A stretch of 64,000 nt of DNA from Datisca glomerata (GCA_003255025.1 QANY01003987.1:124001-188000), one strand, 5' to 3'. Counted from the stretch's first letter, positions 23,181-35,562 are shown. Translations and numbers: made by a program. The notes: generated by a model not told the origin, from the sequence alone.

Positions 23181-23748
23181 ATTAAGATCGAAACAGTTTA
23201 CGGGCCTCCGAAAGTACTTAAAATAGTGTTTTTTAGACGTGAAACTAGGTTGCGATGGGTTAACTCAGTCGCACATATAAATATCTGAATAAGCTTTGAT
23301 TTTATATCTTACGACCCATGTGGTTCTACTTGAGTTAAAAGTTATGCCCTCCGGAAGTTGACTTGCACGCGCCGCGATCCAATAGGGAGTATTGGGACCA
23401 AACACCTGTGTGTCTGGCGTTTTGGGCCCAAACACCACCAGCCGGCCTAAACGCCAGTCATGGTAGGCCTTTTATGTACTTATAAATTCTAAATCTCTCT
23501 TTCTCTCTCATAAAATCATGCCTTGCATTTATCTATTTCACACACTTAATAAATTCATCAACACATAAAAAATTTAATTCCAATTCTCTTTCAAAAAAAA
23601 TCTCATTCATTAGTAAAACTTTTTTGCTGTTTTTCAGTGACTATTTTCAGCTGCATCATTTTTACCCTCAAGATCAAGTTGCAATGCATTTATCATCTCC
23701 GATGTACTCTTCATAGAGGCCCTTCCATATCTTCAAGCTCTCTACGAT
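23181..23748. other. Spacer with a second piece shared with the array region
   Basis: The block caatagggagtattgg, then gaccaaacacctgtg, near 23381 resembles 21998-22040, so part of this spacer is also duplicated. Nothing coding is seen. Confidence 0.6.
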
Positions 23749-23773
23749 GATATATATATATATATATATATAT
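23749..23773. repeat. (AT)n microsatellite
   Basis: About 12 uninterrupted AT dinucleotides. Confidence 0.95.
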
Positions 23774-23839
23774 TGTCACTCACCATTGCTACAAAATATA
23801 CCGTATTTATAAAGGCTCTTCCATTTCTTAGTCATTTTC

Positions 23840-24275
23840 AGACATTTAACGATTATACACACTTAGTAATTTTCACACACTTATTTATTTTCACACATTT
23901 AACCATTTTCACACACCTGGTCACTTTCATGTACTTAGTCATTTTCACAACGTAGCCCATTTTGCAACTTAATCATTTCACATACTTGGTCATTTCATAT
24001 AATTTGTCATTTTTCTACACTTAAATTTTCACTCCCTTACTCATTTTCACACACTCGGTCATTCTCTTACACTTAGCCATGTTCACTCACTTAATCATTT
24101 TTATATACTTAGACATTTTCACTCACTTAATTATTTTTTATGTACTTAGACATTTTCACTTACTTAATCATTTTCATATACTTAATAATTTCACACTTAG
24201 TCTTTTTCACACCTTAACCGTTTTTACGCAATTTGTATTTTTATGCACTTGGTCATTTTCATGCACTTTGCCAAA
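23840..24275. repeat. Tandem array, about 18-22 bp unit (acacacttagtcattttcac)
   Basis: About 20 units of the form cacttagtcattttcacaca occur with variable length (17-23 bp). Open frames (repeats of IFTHL) are array products. The flanks at 23600-23700 and 24285-24440 also resemble each other (attagtaaaa, then taccctcaa and tcaagttg), so the array may sit inside a duplication. Confidence 0.9.
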
Positions 24276-24444
24276 ATAAAAAGATTCTCATTTAGAAAAA
24301 AAAACATCTCCTTCATTAGTAAAATAGCATATTCAAAATATTTTACATCTCACGGAGTATGATATAACATTGCTACAATATTTTTAGTAATTGATTCAGC
24401 TTCATCGTTTTACCCTCAATATCAAGTTGAGATGCGTTTCTCAT

Positions 24445-24563
24445 TTATGATCTCTTCTCTTCAAAAGTGAGAGTTTCTCCTCTAGACATGTCCCATGTCT
24501 TAGATCTCTTAGATGTTCCAGGCCCATAGTCATAATAAACAGCCTCCAATGGCTCTGCATCAC
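24445..24563 (-). pseudogene. Orphan last exon of an unrecognised gene
   Basis: On the minus strand a strong splice acceptor (long T-rich tract, then TCTCATCTGCAG) precedes an open segment ending in TAA: GDAEPLEAVYYDYGPG, then TSKRSKTWDMSRGETLTFEE and KRS. The composition looks like a real protein end, charged and without repeat character. I do not recognise the family. No matching upstream exon is evident in the next 3 kb, so it may be a gene fragment, possibly carried by a mobile element. It could also be the last exon of a gene whose other exons I missed. Confidence 0.35.
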
Positions 24564-25523
24564 CTGCAGATGAGAAACAAGAAAACAAATAAGACAAAAG
24601 AAGAAACGTCACCCACTAATATTGGTTGAGAATTTCAGGGACAATAAGTGTGACATTCAAGTATCTTACAATTGCAACCATGTTGCAATCTCTCTTGCGT
24701 GTGAGAACAAAGGTATGAATTAAATATTTCATTATCAATTGCAACCATGTCACAAGTCTGGTTACAGTGCATTCAGAAGCACTCAATTTTAATAAAAGTT
24801 CTTCCATTAAAGATCTGAAATCAATATGTAAATGAAAATTGCTTAAAAAATAGCTTAAAATTGCCACTAGTGGCTAGATGCTCATACCAATGTACTATAA
24901 GACACAAGACACGAAAATATATGATTTTTCATAGATGATTAACAAAATTAAGATGTGTTAAATAACAAAATTAAGATGTGTTAAATGCAATATTGAGTTA
25001 CAGAACATATGTAAAGAACATGGGGAAAGTGAGAAGAATTATTGGCTTGCGTCCAATTGCAAGTTATACTCACAAATCCACAAAATTCATTCGTTATTAT
25101 TTACATAAGCAAACTACTTAACACATTAGTGGTAAAAGCATTTACAGTATTTCAAAACAAGTAAGTTTCTTCGGTAGTAATTTGCATTTTCATAAACACA
25201 TATGGTACATCAAATTTGACAAGTAAAGCAATGAACAAAGAAACACTTAGCAAGATTTACAAGCCTTTGCCAAAAAGGGACTCATGAGCTTCGGTTGTTC
25301 TGCAACAATGTCAACATCTCTATCATATTATAAGTTGGTGGTTCTGGGCAATTAGAACACATAAAAGGAGAGGGATCAAGAAAGATGCACAATATGTAAA
25401 ACCATAATATTTGAAATATCTAACATTTGAAACTCAAACAAGCATAATCCAGCACTCTAAATGCTGTTAAAAGATAGAGTTCTAAAATATCTAACATATG
25501 AGTAATGTATATCCTATTTGGCT
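24564..25523. other. No gene recognised
   Basis: AT-rich DNA. A direct repeat aacaaaattaagatgtgtta occurs at about 24947 and 24965. A minus-strand open frame of 83 codons at 24867-24616 resembles nothing that I know. Confidence 0.5.
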
Positions 25524-25827
25524 TTCTGAGACAAAATTTTCTGCTTTTATCTCTGCCATGGTTGCATTAGAAATAGGTGTTCCAGATTTATTCACCACCT
25601 TCCCATCTAAAAATACTTTGCCTGCACCAACAAATGACCAATGCGTTATAAAGAAGATTTTAACGTAAAGCAATCCACAATTATCATTTAGCTCATTGGA
25701 CCGGATGTGCACAAATACTCATTCATCTATAGTTCAATACAGGTTATCTTGTAATAACTATGACTGTGTAAAGGTTCGGCTGTATCGCTAGAACCTTTCG
25801 AGACATATCTCGTACAACCTCCTTTTC
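25524..25827 (-). pseudogene. TlyA/hemolysin-A-like (S4 domain) pseudogene, two exons
   Basis: Plant TlyA-type proteins (S4 RNA-binding domain plus FtsJ-like methyltransferase fold, thought to modify rRNA in organelles) begin with a conserved RRLDEVCLER...SR...QSW..QGKV.VDGKVVNK.GTPVS block. Minus-strand 25827-25748 reads RKRRLYEICLERF, stop, RYSRTFTQS, stop, LLQ. After a 126-bp intron-like gap and a good acceptor (TTGTTGGTGCAG), 25621-25524 reads KVFLDGKVVNKSGTPISNAT and MAEIKAENFVS. The split at QG|KV fits an intron there, and the donor GT appears changed to AT. Two in-frame stops plus loss of the following methyltransferase part show a dead fragment. The family call is by eye but the match is long and ordered. 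Confidence 0.68.
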
Positions 25828-25831
25828 CTAG

Positions 25832-27913
25832 TATTATAAAAATAAAAATAGATTTACATAAACAAAAATCAAAGCAAAACATACAAAGACAAAACATAGC
25901 CTAAAAATCAAAGCAAAACATACAAAAACAAAGCAAACAAGACACATACAAAAAAATTAGAAGCATACCCATCCCAGATCTGATTCCTCCTACGAGCGAA
26001 TGACAAACCTAAAAATCTGCAAACCAAAAAAAATCATAAAGATTACACAATCACATAAGGCAATCTAAACTTCGGCGGAGTAATTTTAACAAATACCTTA
26101 TAGACAATCACAATTTTCTGCCTCTTTTTGAACTACATCAATCATGGAAGAGGGTTCCGCTAATATAAGGTCATCTTATTCCTTAGAGATAAAGAGAGCT
26201 AACTTAAGGTCATCTTATTCCCTGTACAAGTCAAAGTGCATTTAAGTTTATTAGACAGAGTGTAAAATAATTAAATGAAATAAAAATGCAATTGTCTTCA
26301 TCACACTCATATTTTGAAAATGTAGAATTGTGGATTAACGCATCTTTTAAGTTGTGGAACTCTCACTTTCATAATATTCTCATCGTTGGTAAAACTATAA
26401 CATGTACAAGAAGTATACACTAATATTTCAAGTCATTTATGTATTGCCGTATTAGAAGCATGACTAGAAATAAACTTCAAATTTTCCCTTTTTTATCAAC
26501 TATTTTTATAACACATAAGTTACATGTGATATACTAAACTATAAAATTCTTTTAATCTGATACCCCATAAGATGAAAGTGACAAAACGCACAATAATGAA
26601 AAATTCTTGCAAAAAAATCATACAAAACATTGTATGTGTGTAAAACATAATATATTCCGTTCAAACACACACACACACATATATATATATGACTCAAGCT
26701 CTATTATTTTTAATTAATAAAGTTACATTTGAATAATTTTCAACATATTTTTGGTCTTGCTTTCATTTCATGCATGTTAAAACTTTGCTATCTTAATTTT
26801 CTAAATATTGAGTTCTTAGGTACATAGAGAAAAATTAGAAACTTAAGAAATAGTTTGAATAAATATTGTTTAAAAAACAATAGTTTGGATGATATTGTCT
26901 AAAAATTAAAAGTGCCACTAATCATGTCAAATACATTATCAAAATTATGAAGAACAATTAAAGAATTACAAGAAATAATGAGGGCAATTATTATCTAAAA
27001 ATATGTATCCCCTTAAACTTCATTTATATATACTATAGATAGATAAAGCATATGCATGGTAAGAAAATTTCGGGCTCGTTTAGAAGTTTGTTAAATATAT
27101 AGTGGAATGCATTATGCATGCATTAGAACAAAATCAAAATGAGTAGCATAATAATCGAATGAAAAAAAGGAGAAAACTATAGATAAATGGACTAACTTTG
27201 TAATTTAACGTTATTATTTTTCTTCCAAGGAGTCAAATACCCTTTGAAGCTCATGAACTTTCTTTTGACATAGGGAGCAATTAAGCAATTCCGTTTACTT
27301 TTGTGTCGTCGGTGAGTTTGAGTTGCTGACTTTAAATATGAATCATGATCAGAATACTTATAATTTTAAGAGAAATCGAGTTATGCAGGTATACGTATCC
27401 ACGCGGCTAAATTGCATTGATTGTATCATTTGTATTAAAACAACACAATTCATGCATTGCTACCACCTGGATCATGAATCTGCACGACTTGAGCTCAATA
27501 TCATTGCTCTTAATTGTGATGTCGTTAGAATCTTTGTCAAGCTGCGGTTGGTGCTATTGCTCAAAATTGCTTGAGAGATGTATTAGAAGCAGTAGGCCAT
27601 ATATGTGTTGCAAGTAGTATTGAACTGCATGTTGAGTTCATCTTCCGTGTTTTAGAGCTACGTTTAGGAATCATTTTTTCTTTCGTCTTTAAAATAAAAC
27701 TCACTTTCTTAAAATTAGACTTATGACAAATAGTTTTTTGTAGAGAGAGACAACCTACATAATAAAACCTTGAGTGTTACTCAGAGCCTTGAAAGTGAGT
27801 CCAAGTGATCAAGTCTGGAAGTGTTTGTGCTTTTACATGGAGTTAAGAATGACCAGCCAGATTTGGTGGTAGCTTATACAAAGGGCGTTCGAGATTGACG
27901 AGTCTAATGAGAA
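25832..27913. other. Mostly AT-rich intergenic DNA
   Basis: No confident gene. A direct repeat of about 22 bp (taaggtcatcttattccttag-like) occurs at 26166 and 26207, and a CA/TA microsatellite at 26665. A plus-strand open stretch at 27323-27617 has no recognised motif. Confidence 0.5.
26665..26690. repeat. Compound (CA)n(TA)n microsatellite
   Basis: About seven CA units run directly into six to seven TA units. Confidence 0.95.
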
Positions 27914-27954
27914 ATCTACAAGAAAGCCAAAAGACACAAAAAAAATACGTCTAC

Positions 27955-28215
27955 GACGACGGTTATTCGAGTCTACGGCGACGGTTGGAGAACCGTCAGG
28001 ATCACCACCGTCGGGACTAAATCACCGACGGCTATTCGAGTCTACGATGATTTTGACTAAATCACGTGACAGAGACTCTAAAGCGTCGGTTCTTTTGATA
28101 CAATCTACCAAGACGGTTTTTAAAACTGTCACAAATGTATATATAACGACGGTTCTCAAACCATCGCTAAAGAGGTAGTCATATTGTGACGGTTATAAAA
28201 CCGTCGCTAATTTGT
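27955..28215. repeat. CACTA subterminal repeats, left
   Basis: About eight copies of the gacggt core, in both orientations, lie here, for example gacgacggttattcgag, ggagaaccgtcagg and gacggttataaaaccgtcgc. Several pairs form short hairpins. Confidence 0.88.
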
Positions 28216-28499
28216 CGTAACTATAATAGATTATCAATACAAATTATTTCTTCTTATTCCCAAACATTTCTGCATTTTAGCACAATTTTGATCGGGTATA
28301 TATTTTCACAATAGTCAGAGCAATACAATTCTATATATTTACAGAGCACATAATTATAAAGCATTAAATCATTAATTAGATATCCAAACTATAGTAGATT
28401 ATCAATACAAATTATTTAATGAGTTCAAAGTATGAAAATTTGAAATAACAAAACATTTCAGAAGTATTATTAAATAACGTTAAACAACAAAAGGTTGTC

Positions 28500-28841
28500 C
28501 TAGTCTTTACGAGAGTCTTGCATAAACTTCATAATTAAGCTTAGCTGGGAGCGTATCTCTGAACATTCAGCCTGCATCTTGTCATATTTATCACGCATCT
28601 CTGAACATTCAACCTCTAACTGAGGCACTCGTGCGCATTGAGCCTCTAACTCAGATACTCGTGCACGTTGAGATTCTAACTCAGTTGATAATCGGGTAGA
28701 ATCTTGCATGGACGATTTCCCACGATAATGCGAGAACACTTGAGATGGAGTTACCTCAAGTCCTAATGAACACACTATGATGTTGTCTTTTATAATTATC
28801 TGCAAATTCTCTGCAATTATTTTAGATAAAGTAAGTAACAC
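28500..28841 (-). pseudogene. C-terminal coiled-coil part of CACTA transposon protein
   Basis: A 113-codon open stretch near the left end. From about residue 50 it has a heptad-like glutamate/arginine-rich run (SELEAQCARVPQLEVECSEM, RDKYDKMQAECSEI), strongly predicted by eye to be a coiled coil. Similar tails occur in plant CACTA second-ORF (Plant_tran type) proteins. Its start is arbitrary: the true protein would begin upstream in an exon now decayed. It could still be part of a separate element gene rather than of the TnpD-like protein. Confidence 0.5.
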
Positions 28842-28879
28842 ACTAAAGTAACAGCTTGGAAAATGGATGTAAGTTTATT

Positions 28880-31627
28880 ATCCAAGCTATATATTTGAGA
28901 CTTACTTACAAAACGGATCAACCAACTCATAATTAAACAACCCAAATTGATGTGCTTGTGTCAATGTGATGCTATCAAGCACATCAGTTGTTGCCTTCTT
29001 TGTTGGTCGGCCTAAAATAGGAAAGAGAGAAACATTTGTATTGCTTGCTCATCTATAAAATCATTATTCCTCGAAGGCCGATTAAATTTTGTTTCCACTC
29101 CATCTAAATACCTTGAACAAAATGTTATACACTCATCCATAATGTAAGCCTAGGCAATTGAACCTTCAGGACGAGCTCTATTACGCACATACGATTTTAG
29201 TTTACCCAAATACCTAACACAAGTTCAAACAACCCATACCGAACAAATTATTCATTGAATGGAATCATAATTGAATGGTAAATATATACTATGTCAATCT
29301 TACCTTTCAATTGGGTACATCCATCTATAGTGGACATGTCATGTAATTTTTGCTTCAGAAGCCAAATGAACTACTAAATGAACCATGATGGTGAAGAGTG
29401 TTGGCGAAAATATCATTTTTATTTGACGAAGTATGACAATAATACGATCCTGAAGTTTATCGATCATGTCCCTACAAAGATTTGTCGAGCACAATTCTTT
29501 AAAGAACCAACTCAAGTCAAATAACACCGAGTTCACATTCGGTGATAGTGACCCTCTTAGCGCGATCGGTAAACAAAATGCTCCATGATGATGTGAGAAT
29601 AATGACTTTTAAGACCTTGAATTTTACGATTCTTTGTATCACTACAACGAGACATATTTAAGGTATATTCGTCAGGAACTCTGATGCTTTCTAATACTTG
29701 GCAAAACATATTTTTCTCTTCGACTGACATTGTAAAGGAAGCAGGTAGTAATGTAGACTTCTTTTTTATTTTATCGACCTTTGGATGAAGATGATGTTTT
29801 ACAATCAGGACGCAAAGATCTAGACGTGTATTTAAATTATCTTTCGACTTCCATTGGTCATTTAGAAGTGTTCCAATAATGTTATCACAAACATTTTTTC
29901 GACATGCATCACATCAAGATTATGACGTATAAGATTAAAGTCTCAATAAGGAAGTTCAAAAAATATACTCTTCTTTTTCCAATATTGAACACTAGCTTCC
30001 TTTCTTTTTTTGCCAATCACTTCCTTTCCAAATATGACATTCATATCACGCACTTGTTCATAAAATGTAGATCCTGATGCTGAAATGGGAGGTGGTCTTT
30101 CCTCAATAATGCCATCAAAAATTTAGATATCGAAGTGAAATATGTTATCATCCTCCAGAGATAGTCGATGTCCCATAAAGCAATACTTATTACTGTGCTT
30201 CATGTGTATATGATGTGTGTCAAATGTACAATGAGGGCATATAAGACGTGAATGCCTATTCCATGTAGACAAGTTGCCATACGCAGGAAAATCATTGATA
30301 GTCCACAACAATGACGCGTGCATTTTAAACATTTCCTTCTGCGATGCATCGTATGCATTTACACCAACCTCCCACAAGTCTTTTAGTTCTTCAATCAATG
30401 ATTGCAAATACACATCAATATTATTACATGCCATATTATGCCCAATGAGTGCAGACAGTATGAAATTTGTTTGCTTCATGCATATCTAAGGAGGTAAATT
30501 GTATGGAATCAATAGTACAGGCCAAGTATTATAATTCGTACTCATGTTTCCGAATGGGTTGAAGCCATCACTAGCTAACTCCAACCTAACATTACATGGT
30601 TCTGAAGAAAAATCTTTGAAGTTATCATAAAAAATCTTCCAAGCATCTGAGTTAGCAGGATGTCTCAAAACATCATCCTTAGTGCATCCATCATGGTGTC
30701 ATCTCATACTTTAAGCAGTTTTAGAGGACATGTATAATCTTTGCAATCTGTATTTTAGGGGAAAGTAACGCAATACTTTGGCAGATATTTTCTTCACTTT
30801 CTTCTTTCTTTGAGACATACAATTTGTTTCATTGGTAACCCATCTTGAAATACCACAACGATCACATACTTGATCTTTCTCTTTTTCTTTCCAATGCAAC
30901 ATACAATCATCGGGGCACGCATCTATTTTGTCATACCCAAGGTAACTTCCGAATCAGCTTCTTTGCTTCATAAAATGTATTTGGAAGTTGAACACCCTTA
31001 GGAAATGCTCTATTCAACAATTCAAGAAGTGAAGAAAATGATTTGTCACTCAATCCATCAAAAGATTTAATGTGATATAGGTTCACAATAAATGATAATT
31101 TTGAGAATTATTCACATCCAAGATATAGTGGTTGATTATTATCTTTAACCAAATCGTAAAAGTCATTAACATCATAATCATCTCTGAATTCCCTCATTAT
31201 TTCATCTACACCATCAACTGGTTGTTGTGATGTAATAGAGTCTGAATCATGTTCATTATTCAATAAATTACCAAATGCATCATGCATATCATTATCATCC
31301 TCTTGACATGATAATGGTGTTTCTACATGTGCCCTATTATTAACAATGATTTCAGATGACGTACCAAACTGGATGAAGTAGTCACCGTTGACTTCCCTTG
31401 AAAATACCAACATGTATAACCACTTATAATCCCATTACATATCAGGTGTTCACGGACGACGCTCTAATCTTACGATAACAATGAACACACCGGTAACAAG
31501 GACACGATATATATCCATCACTTGATCCTCTCTCAAAGAAAAAGTTCAGAAACTGATCTATTCCATCTTGATATGCCTTACTAAATCTTGGTTTTGTCAT
31601 CAAACTCTTATCCATTGCAGCTCTCAA
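28880..31627 (-). pseudogene. CACTA TnpD-like transposase (Transposase_21) pseudogene
   Basis: Minus-strand blocks appear in the family order. DKSLMTKPRFSKAYQDGIDQ and CPCYRCVHC (31627-31442) are the N-terminal Transpos_assoc zinc-binding part. DVNDFYDLVKDNNQPLY ends the linker (31413-31108). CDRCGISRW and KVLRYFPLKYRLQRLYMSSK are at 30902-30711. MRHPANSDAW and LASDGFNPFGNMSTNYNTWP (30668-30486), then LLWTINDFPAYGNLSTW (30479-30123), are the tnp2 core. The DUF4218-like block LCSTNLCRDMIDKL...MVHLVVHLASEAKI is at 29536-29339, followed by YLDGVETKFNRPS-like text near 29100. Intact, it would excise and insert the element. Stops and frameshifts between every block show it is dead. Confidence 0.92.
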
Positions 31628-31654
31628 AGCTTAAAATAGACCAACCAAATAGAA

Positions 31655-31760
31655 TAATTTGCAAAAAGGGCACATGACACAAATTGAAGTAATATCCAAG
31701 GCATAACATTCTCAAAGGGCACATGACACAAATTGAAGTCAAAGAAGTTCCAGCCAAGAA
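31655..31760. repeat. Tandem duplication of about 54 bp
   Basis: The text aaagggcacatgacacaaat, then tgaagt, occurs at about 31664 and 31716. Confidence 0.9.
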
Positions 31761-31785
31761 AGGTGGTGAGGGGATGAACAGAAAT

Positions 31786-31930
31786 GAAATCAACTGAATT
31801 ACAACATAAATGTAAGATTGATCTAGATATAGAACTTGAAATAAAGAAATACAGAAATCAACTGAATTACAACATAAATGTAAGATTGATCCAGATTATA
31901 GAGCTTGAACTAAATAAATACAGAAATTAT
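31786..31930. repeat. Tandem duplication of about 70 bp
   Basis: The text aactgaattacaacataaat, then gtaagattgat, occurs at about 31789 and 31859, each followed by ata-gaacttgaa- or gagcttgaac-type text and aaatacagaaat. Confidence 0.92.
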
Positions 31931-32934
31931 TCCTATCTGGAATTATCACATAAGTGTAGAAAAGATTAACCCGTTGGGAGTTGACACTTATTCTCTTGGC
32001 TAAACTGCAAAAAACATCCCATGTAATTTTCTTGTTTTATAATCTCATAGTCTTTTAAGTTTTGGGGGACAATTTAGAACATGTGCTTAAAAAGAATGCC
32101 ACGCATTATTAGTCATTTTCTTGTATAATACTTTAATTTTTGAAGTCTCTCGATCAAAAATTAAAGATTAAGAATAACCCAACCAATCATTTAATCTTTC
32201 TTCAAGTTTATTTTTTTTTGAATCAGTGACTATGCACTGAAAATTATGCTTTTCATTGAGTAAATATTTAGATAACTATAGCCTAGACATAAATACACTG
32301 CATGCCACAACTTTTTTAATGTAAGAAATACAAAATGTAGGACATCTCTCCATCACAGTATCGATTTTATGTCTCTCTATTAGCAAGCTTCAAAAAGACT
32401 GAAAAAAAATAGCAAGCAAATCATGCATGCAGGTTTATGTCTCTCCATTATAATTCTCCTCTATTTTTTCAATTAAAGCTATGATTTCTATAGATAAACA
32501 AAAAGTTTTTCTAGTAATTAGGGATGAATACCTTGGTAGAGGGAGCAACGCAGGGGATCTAGGCTCCTTCAGATGAGCTCGACTACGACTGATTTCTAAT
32601 TTATGTTGTCGATTTCCACTAGTTGGAGAGCTTAGCTATGGATGATTTGAAGATTAACCAAGATCGCCAAGGGGTAGGGAAGACCACTCGTGCTCGGGTT
32701 TAGAGAAATAAAGTGAGAAATTGATTTGTTTCTAAAAGAAGAGGGAGATGGCAGAGTGTAAGAACCTATAACGGAGCGCCCGCAACCATGAGTGTGAAGA
32801 AGCACGGTGGTTTGCTGCTGCGGGGGGAAGGAGAAGGCAGGAGGAGCACGCCGCAGGGGAAATGGGGAAGAATACGGCAGGGGAAAATGGGGAAGAAATA
32901 AAAAGTGTGGGTTTAAAATTGATTTAGGGTTTTT

Positions 32935-33395
32935 CTATTGCTATGGTGTTTAAAACCATAGCAATAGATCCTATCTCGACAGTTCATCTGAACCGTCAGC
33001 AAAAATGATCGAGTCTCATACAAATATGACGGTTCTGTTGAACCGTCACAAAAAATCCTGAGTTTCTCACCCAATGCGACGGTTTAGCCGAACCTTCGCA
33101 AAGAATATCAATCCCAGCGGTTCAGTTGAACCGGTGGCAAAAAAATGTTTGAGTTTCTCATCCAAAAAACAGCCATTTTTTCTTACGGTTCAACTAAACC
33201 GTCACAATTTATCAGTAAAAAATGTTTATTACCGACGATTTATTGGAACCGTCGGCATATCATAACCAATTCTAACGGTTTAGACAAAACCGTCAGAATA
33301 CATCAAACATTTACGACGGTTTTATAAACTATCGCAATTACTTCTCCTTTTAAACAATTAACGACGGTTAGGCAAACCGTCGCAATATTAGGTTT
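32935..33395. repeat. CACTA subterminal repeats, right
   Basis: More than ten gacggtt/aaccgtc words in both orientations lie here. The first block (ttgctatggtgtttaaaacc, then atagcaa) is an imperfect hairpin. Confidence 0.9.
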
Positions 33396-33406
33396 TTCTT
33401 GTAATG

Positions 33407-35313
33407 AGATGGGACCAAGAGTCAAAATGTTCAGCAAAAGATCAATGTTAGTTATTGTCAATTTGAAAGTCCGGACTTGTTAAGTTGTAAATTTGTGTAA
33501 ATAAGAGGAAGTTACTTAAATGCTCTTTTGGTTATATATTATCTAATAAATATTTTGATGTGTAATTTTAACATTAATTTGTTAACTAATATTTAAATAA
33601 ATTAATAGTGCTAGACTAAATTTAAAAAATATTTTTAATCAAATTAATAATATAAGAGATATAATAAAATATATTTTCACGTGAAATTTTTTAACATTTT
33701 TTTATATTTAATTAATAAAATAAAATAAAATTTTAAGTAATAAAATAAAATAATATTTTAAGTAATAAAATAAAATAATATTTTAATTAACAAATAAAAT
33801 AATACTTTAGTTAAACAAATATATTTAAGAAAATGAATTTTATTAATATTTAAATAATTTATTTTATTAATTTCAATTTATTTTGAGAATATTAAAATAA
33901 ATAATAATGCTAGACTAAACATTAATACAATTATTTTTAATTACTTTAATAAAGTGAGAGATAAAGTGTGAAAGAATATTGCAATGACATCGTAAATTAG
34001 GATTTCTTCCATTTTATTCTGCAATTCAATTGTCTCAAAAGATTGTAAATTAGGATTGTAGCCTTATTTAAGAATTACTCCAAATAAACATGATAATTTA
34101 ATTATAAAAAATATTATAGAAGAAGATAGTGCAAAATAAATGGGTCTTAACTATCATCTTATTTTTTATTAAAAAATATAGATTAAAGTTTAATATGGTT
34201 GAGATCTGTGTAGCAATTAAGTGGAACATGTCAAGTTCACTACATTTATTTCTTCATGTGTACACTTAATAAGTAGTGCCTTCATAGTGCTGTCCTTATC
34301 TAAAAACTAATACATGATGCCCAAAAAATCTTAATTAATATAACGTAGGATCTTGAACGGCTGGTCCACACATACTCTTGTTGAAAAACAATTCATTTTA
34401 TTATGAAAAACTCATAATTGTTATTGAAATATAATTATAATCACATTTATTCATGAATATTACAAAATGAGAGATTATGTTATTTTAAATAATATAACAA
34501 ATATGATATTTACCGTTCGAAGAACAACACTGTGAAGAATCATGATGCTCATTGCTATTATAAATTAATAGTGTATGAAGTCTCCTGTTACCTTGGAATA
34601 TGTATTTTTAATTATGTGTAAATATGCGATCTCTTATCAAGTACGATGTCATATCATAATAGTGTTGATGATCATCTAAAAAATCAATATTCAATCTAAA
34701 TCATTAAAAAATGGATTACAACCACCGATAACTATACATGAATTTAACTACTAATGGTGCCACATTGTAAAACATCATATATACAAGGAGAAGAACCTTC
34801 GAGCTAAAGCAAACTAAAGATAAGTTATATAGATCATAGAACTATAAAATACATTACGGATAAGTTATAAAGGATTTGTAGGAATGACCAACCAACCTAG
34901 CTAATAACATACTCAAACAGAATAGCGGGACATCACTGACGGACTTGGAGAAAAATAGAGCACCATGAAAAGCTAGCTTGCTAGTTTGAAATGCATCAAC
35001 CACTCAAAAGAAGGTTATCCAATTGGAGAGAAATTAGAGTGTCTATCTGCAAAATGGTCCGTTGCAATCCAATATCTCTCATATATTGAGTCTCAAATCT
35101 GTGGTTTTAAGAAATTATATCATAGAAACAAAAGGAATCACCCACGTATATGAGGGAATAAAACCACAAGTCTAATTCTATAGAAGAATACAACCATAAA
35201 TATAGGTCTATAGGATAACAATATGTAAAGAACAAAACATATAGAAAAGAAAATTAAAAGTGAAAAAACTAGAACAAACCTCATCGCGGGATCAGGGGGA
35301 CCTCTCTCCACGA
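33407..35313. other. AT-rich intergenic DNA, no gene recognised
   Basis: Extremely AT-rich. A direct repeat of about 24 bp (agtaataaaataaaataata) is present at about 33737 and 33760. No open frame of note. Confidence 0.6.
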
Positions 35314-35511
35314 AAAAAATTTAGTACACCACGGAGTATCGATAGCTCAATACTCCTCCACATGATTTTCCAACATGTGTATTTTTTTTTTCATTTTGAT
35401 TTTAGTTAATTGATGAGATAAACAGTGAGTTAGATTAATTGTACACATGTCAAAAAAATATGTGGAGTAGTACTGAGCGCACTTAGTACTCTAGGGAATA
35501 CTAGAAATTTT
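35314..35511. mobile_element. Foldback MITE, about 198 bp
   Basis: The two halves are inverted repeats of about 70 bp each. The left half holds ctcaatactcctccacatga, then acatgtgta. The right half holds tacacatgt, then atgtggagtagtactgag. The ends (aaaatttagtac and gtactc...ctagaaatttt) also pair. A T-rich loop separates the arms. No target duplication is clear. Confidence 0.8.
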
Positions 35512-35562
35512 CCCCTCCCTCGACAATTAGGAAAGCCACAACTAAAGGAGCAGATGCTTGGC

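Larger units (their letters stand above)
27914..33406 (-). mobile_element. CACTA (En/Spm-type) transposon, degraded
   Basis: The right end reads ggtttttcttgtaatg, which on the minus strand gives CATTACAAGAAAAACC, one base from the canonical CACTACAAGAAAA terminus. The left end is tctacaagaaagcc, also slightly mutated. Both ends carry inverted clusters of gacggttt...aaaccgtc words (27955-28215 and 32935-33395), the usual subterminal transposase-binding repeats of this superfamily. A decayed Transposase_21-type gene lies between on the minus strand. The 3-bp target duplications cannot be confirmed (gaa and aga). The 5.5 kb size fits the low end for plant CACTA elements. Confidence 0.88.

Noticed and set aside
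27323..27617. Possible gene on the plus strand
   Set aside because: Two overlapping short frames without splice context or known motif; not supported as a gene.
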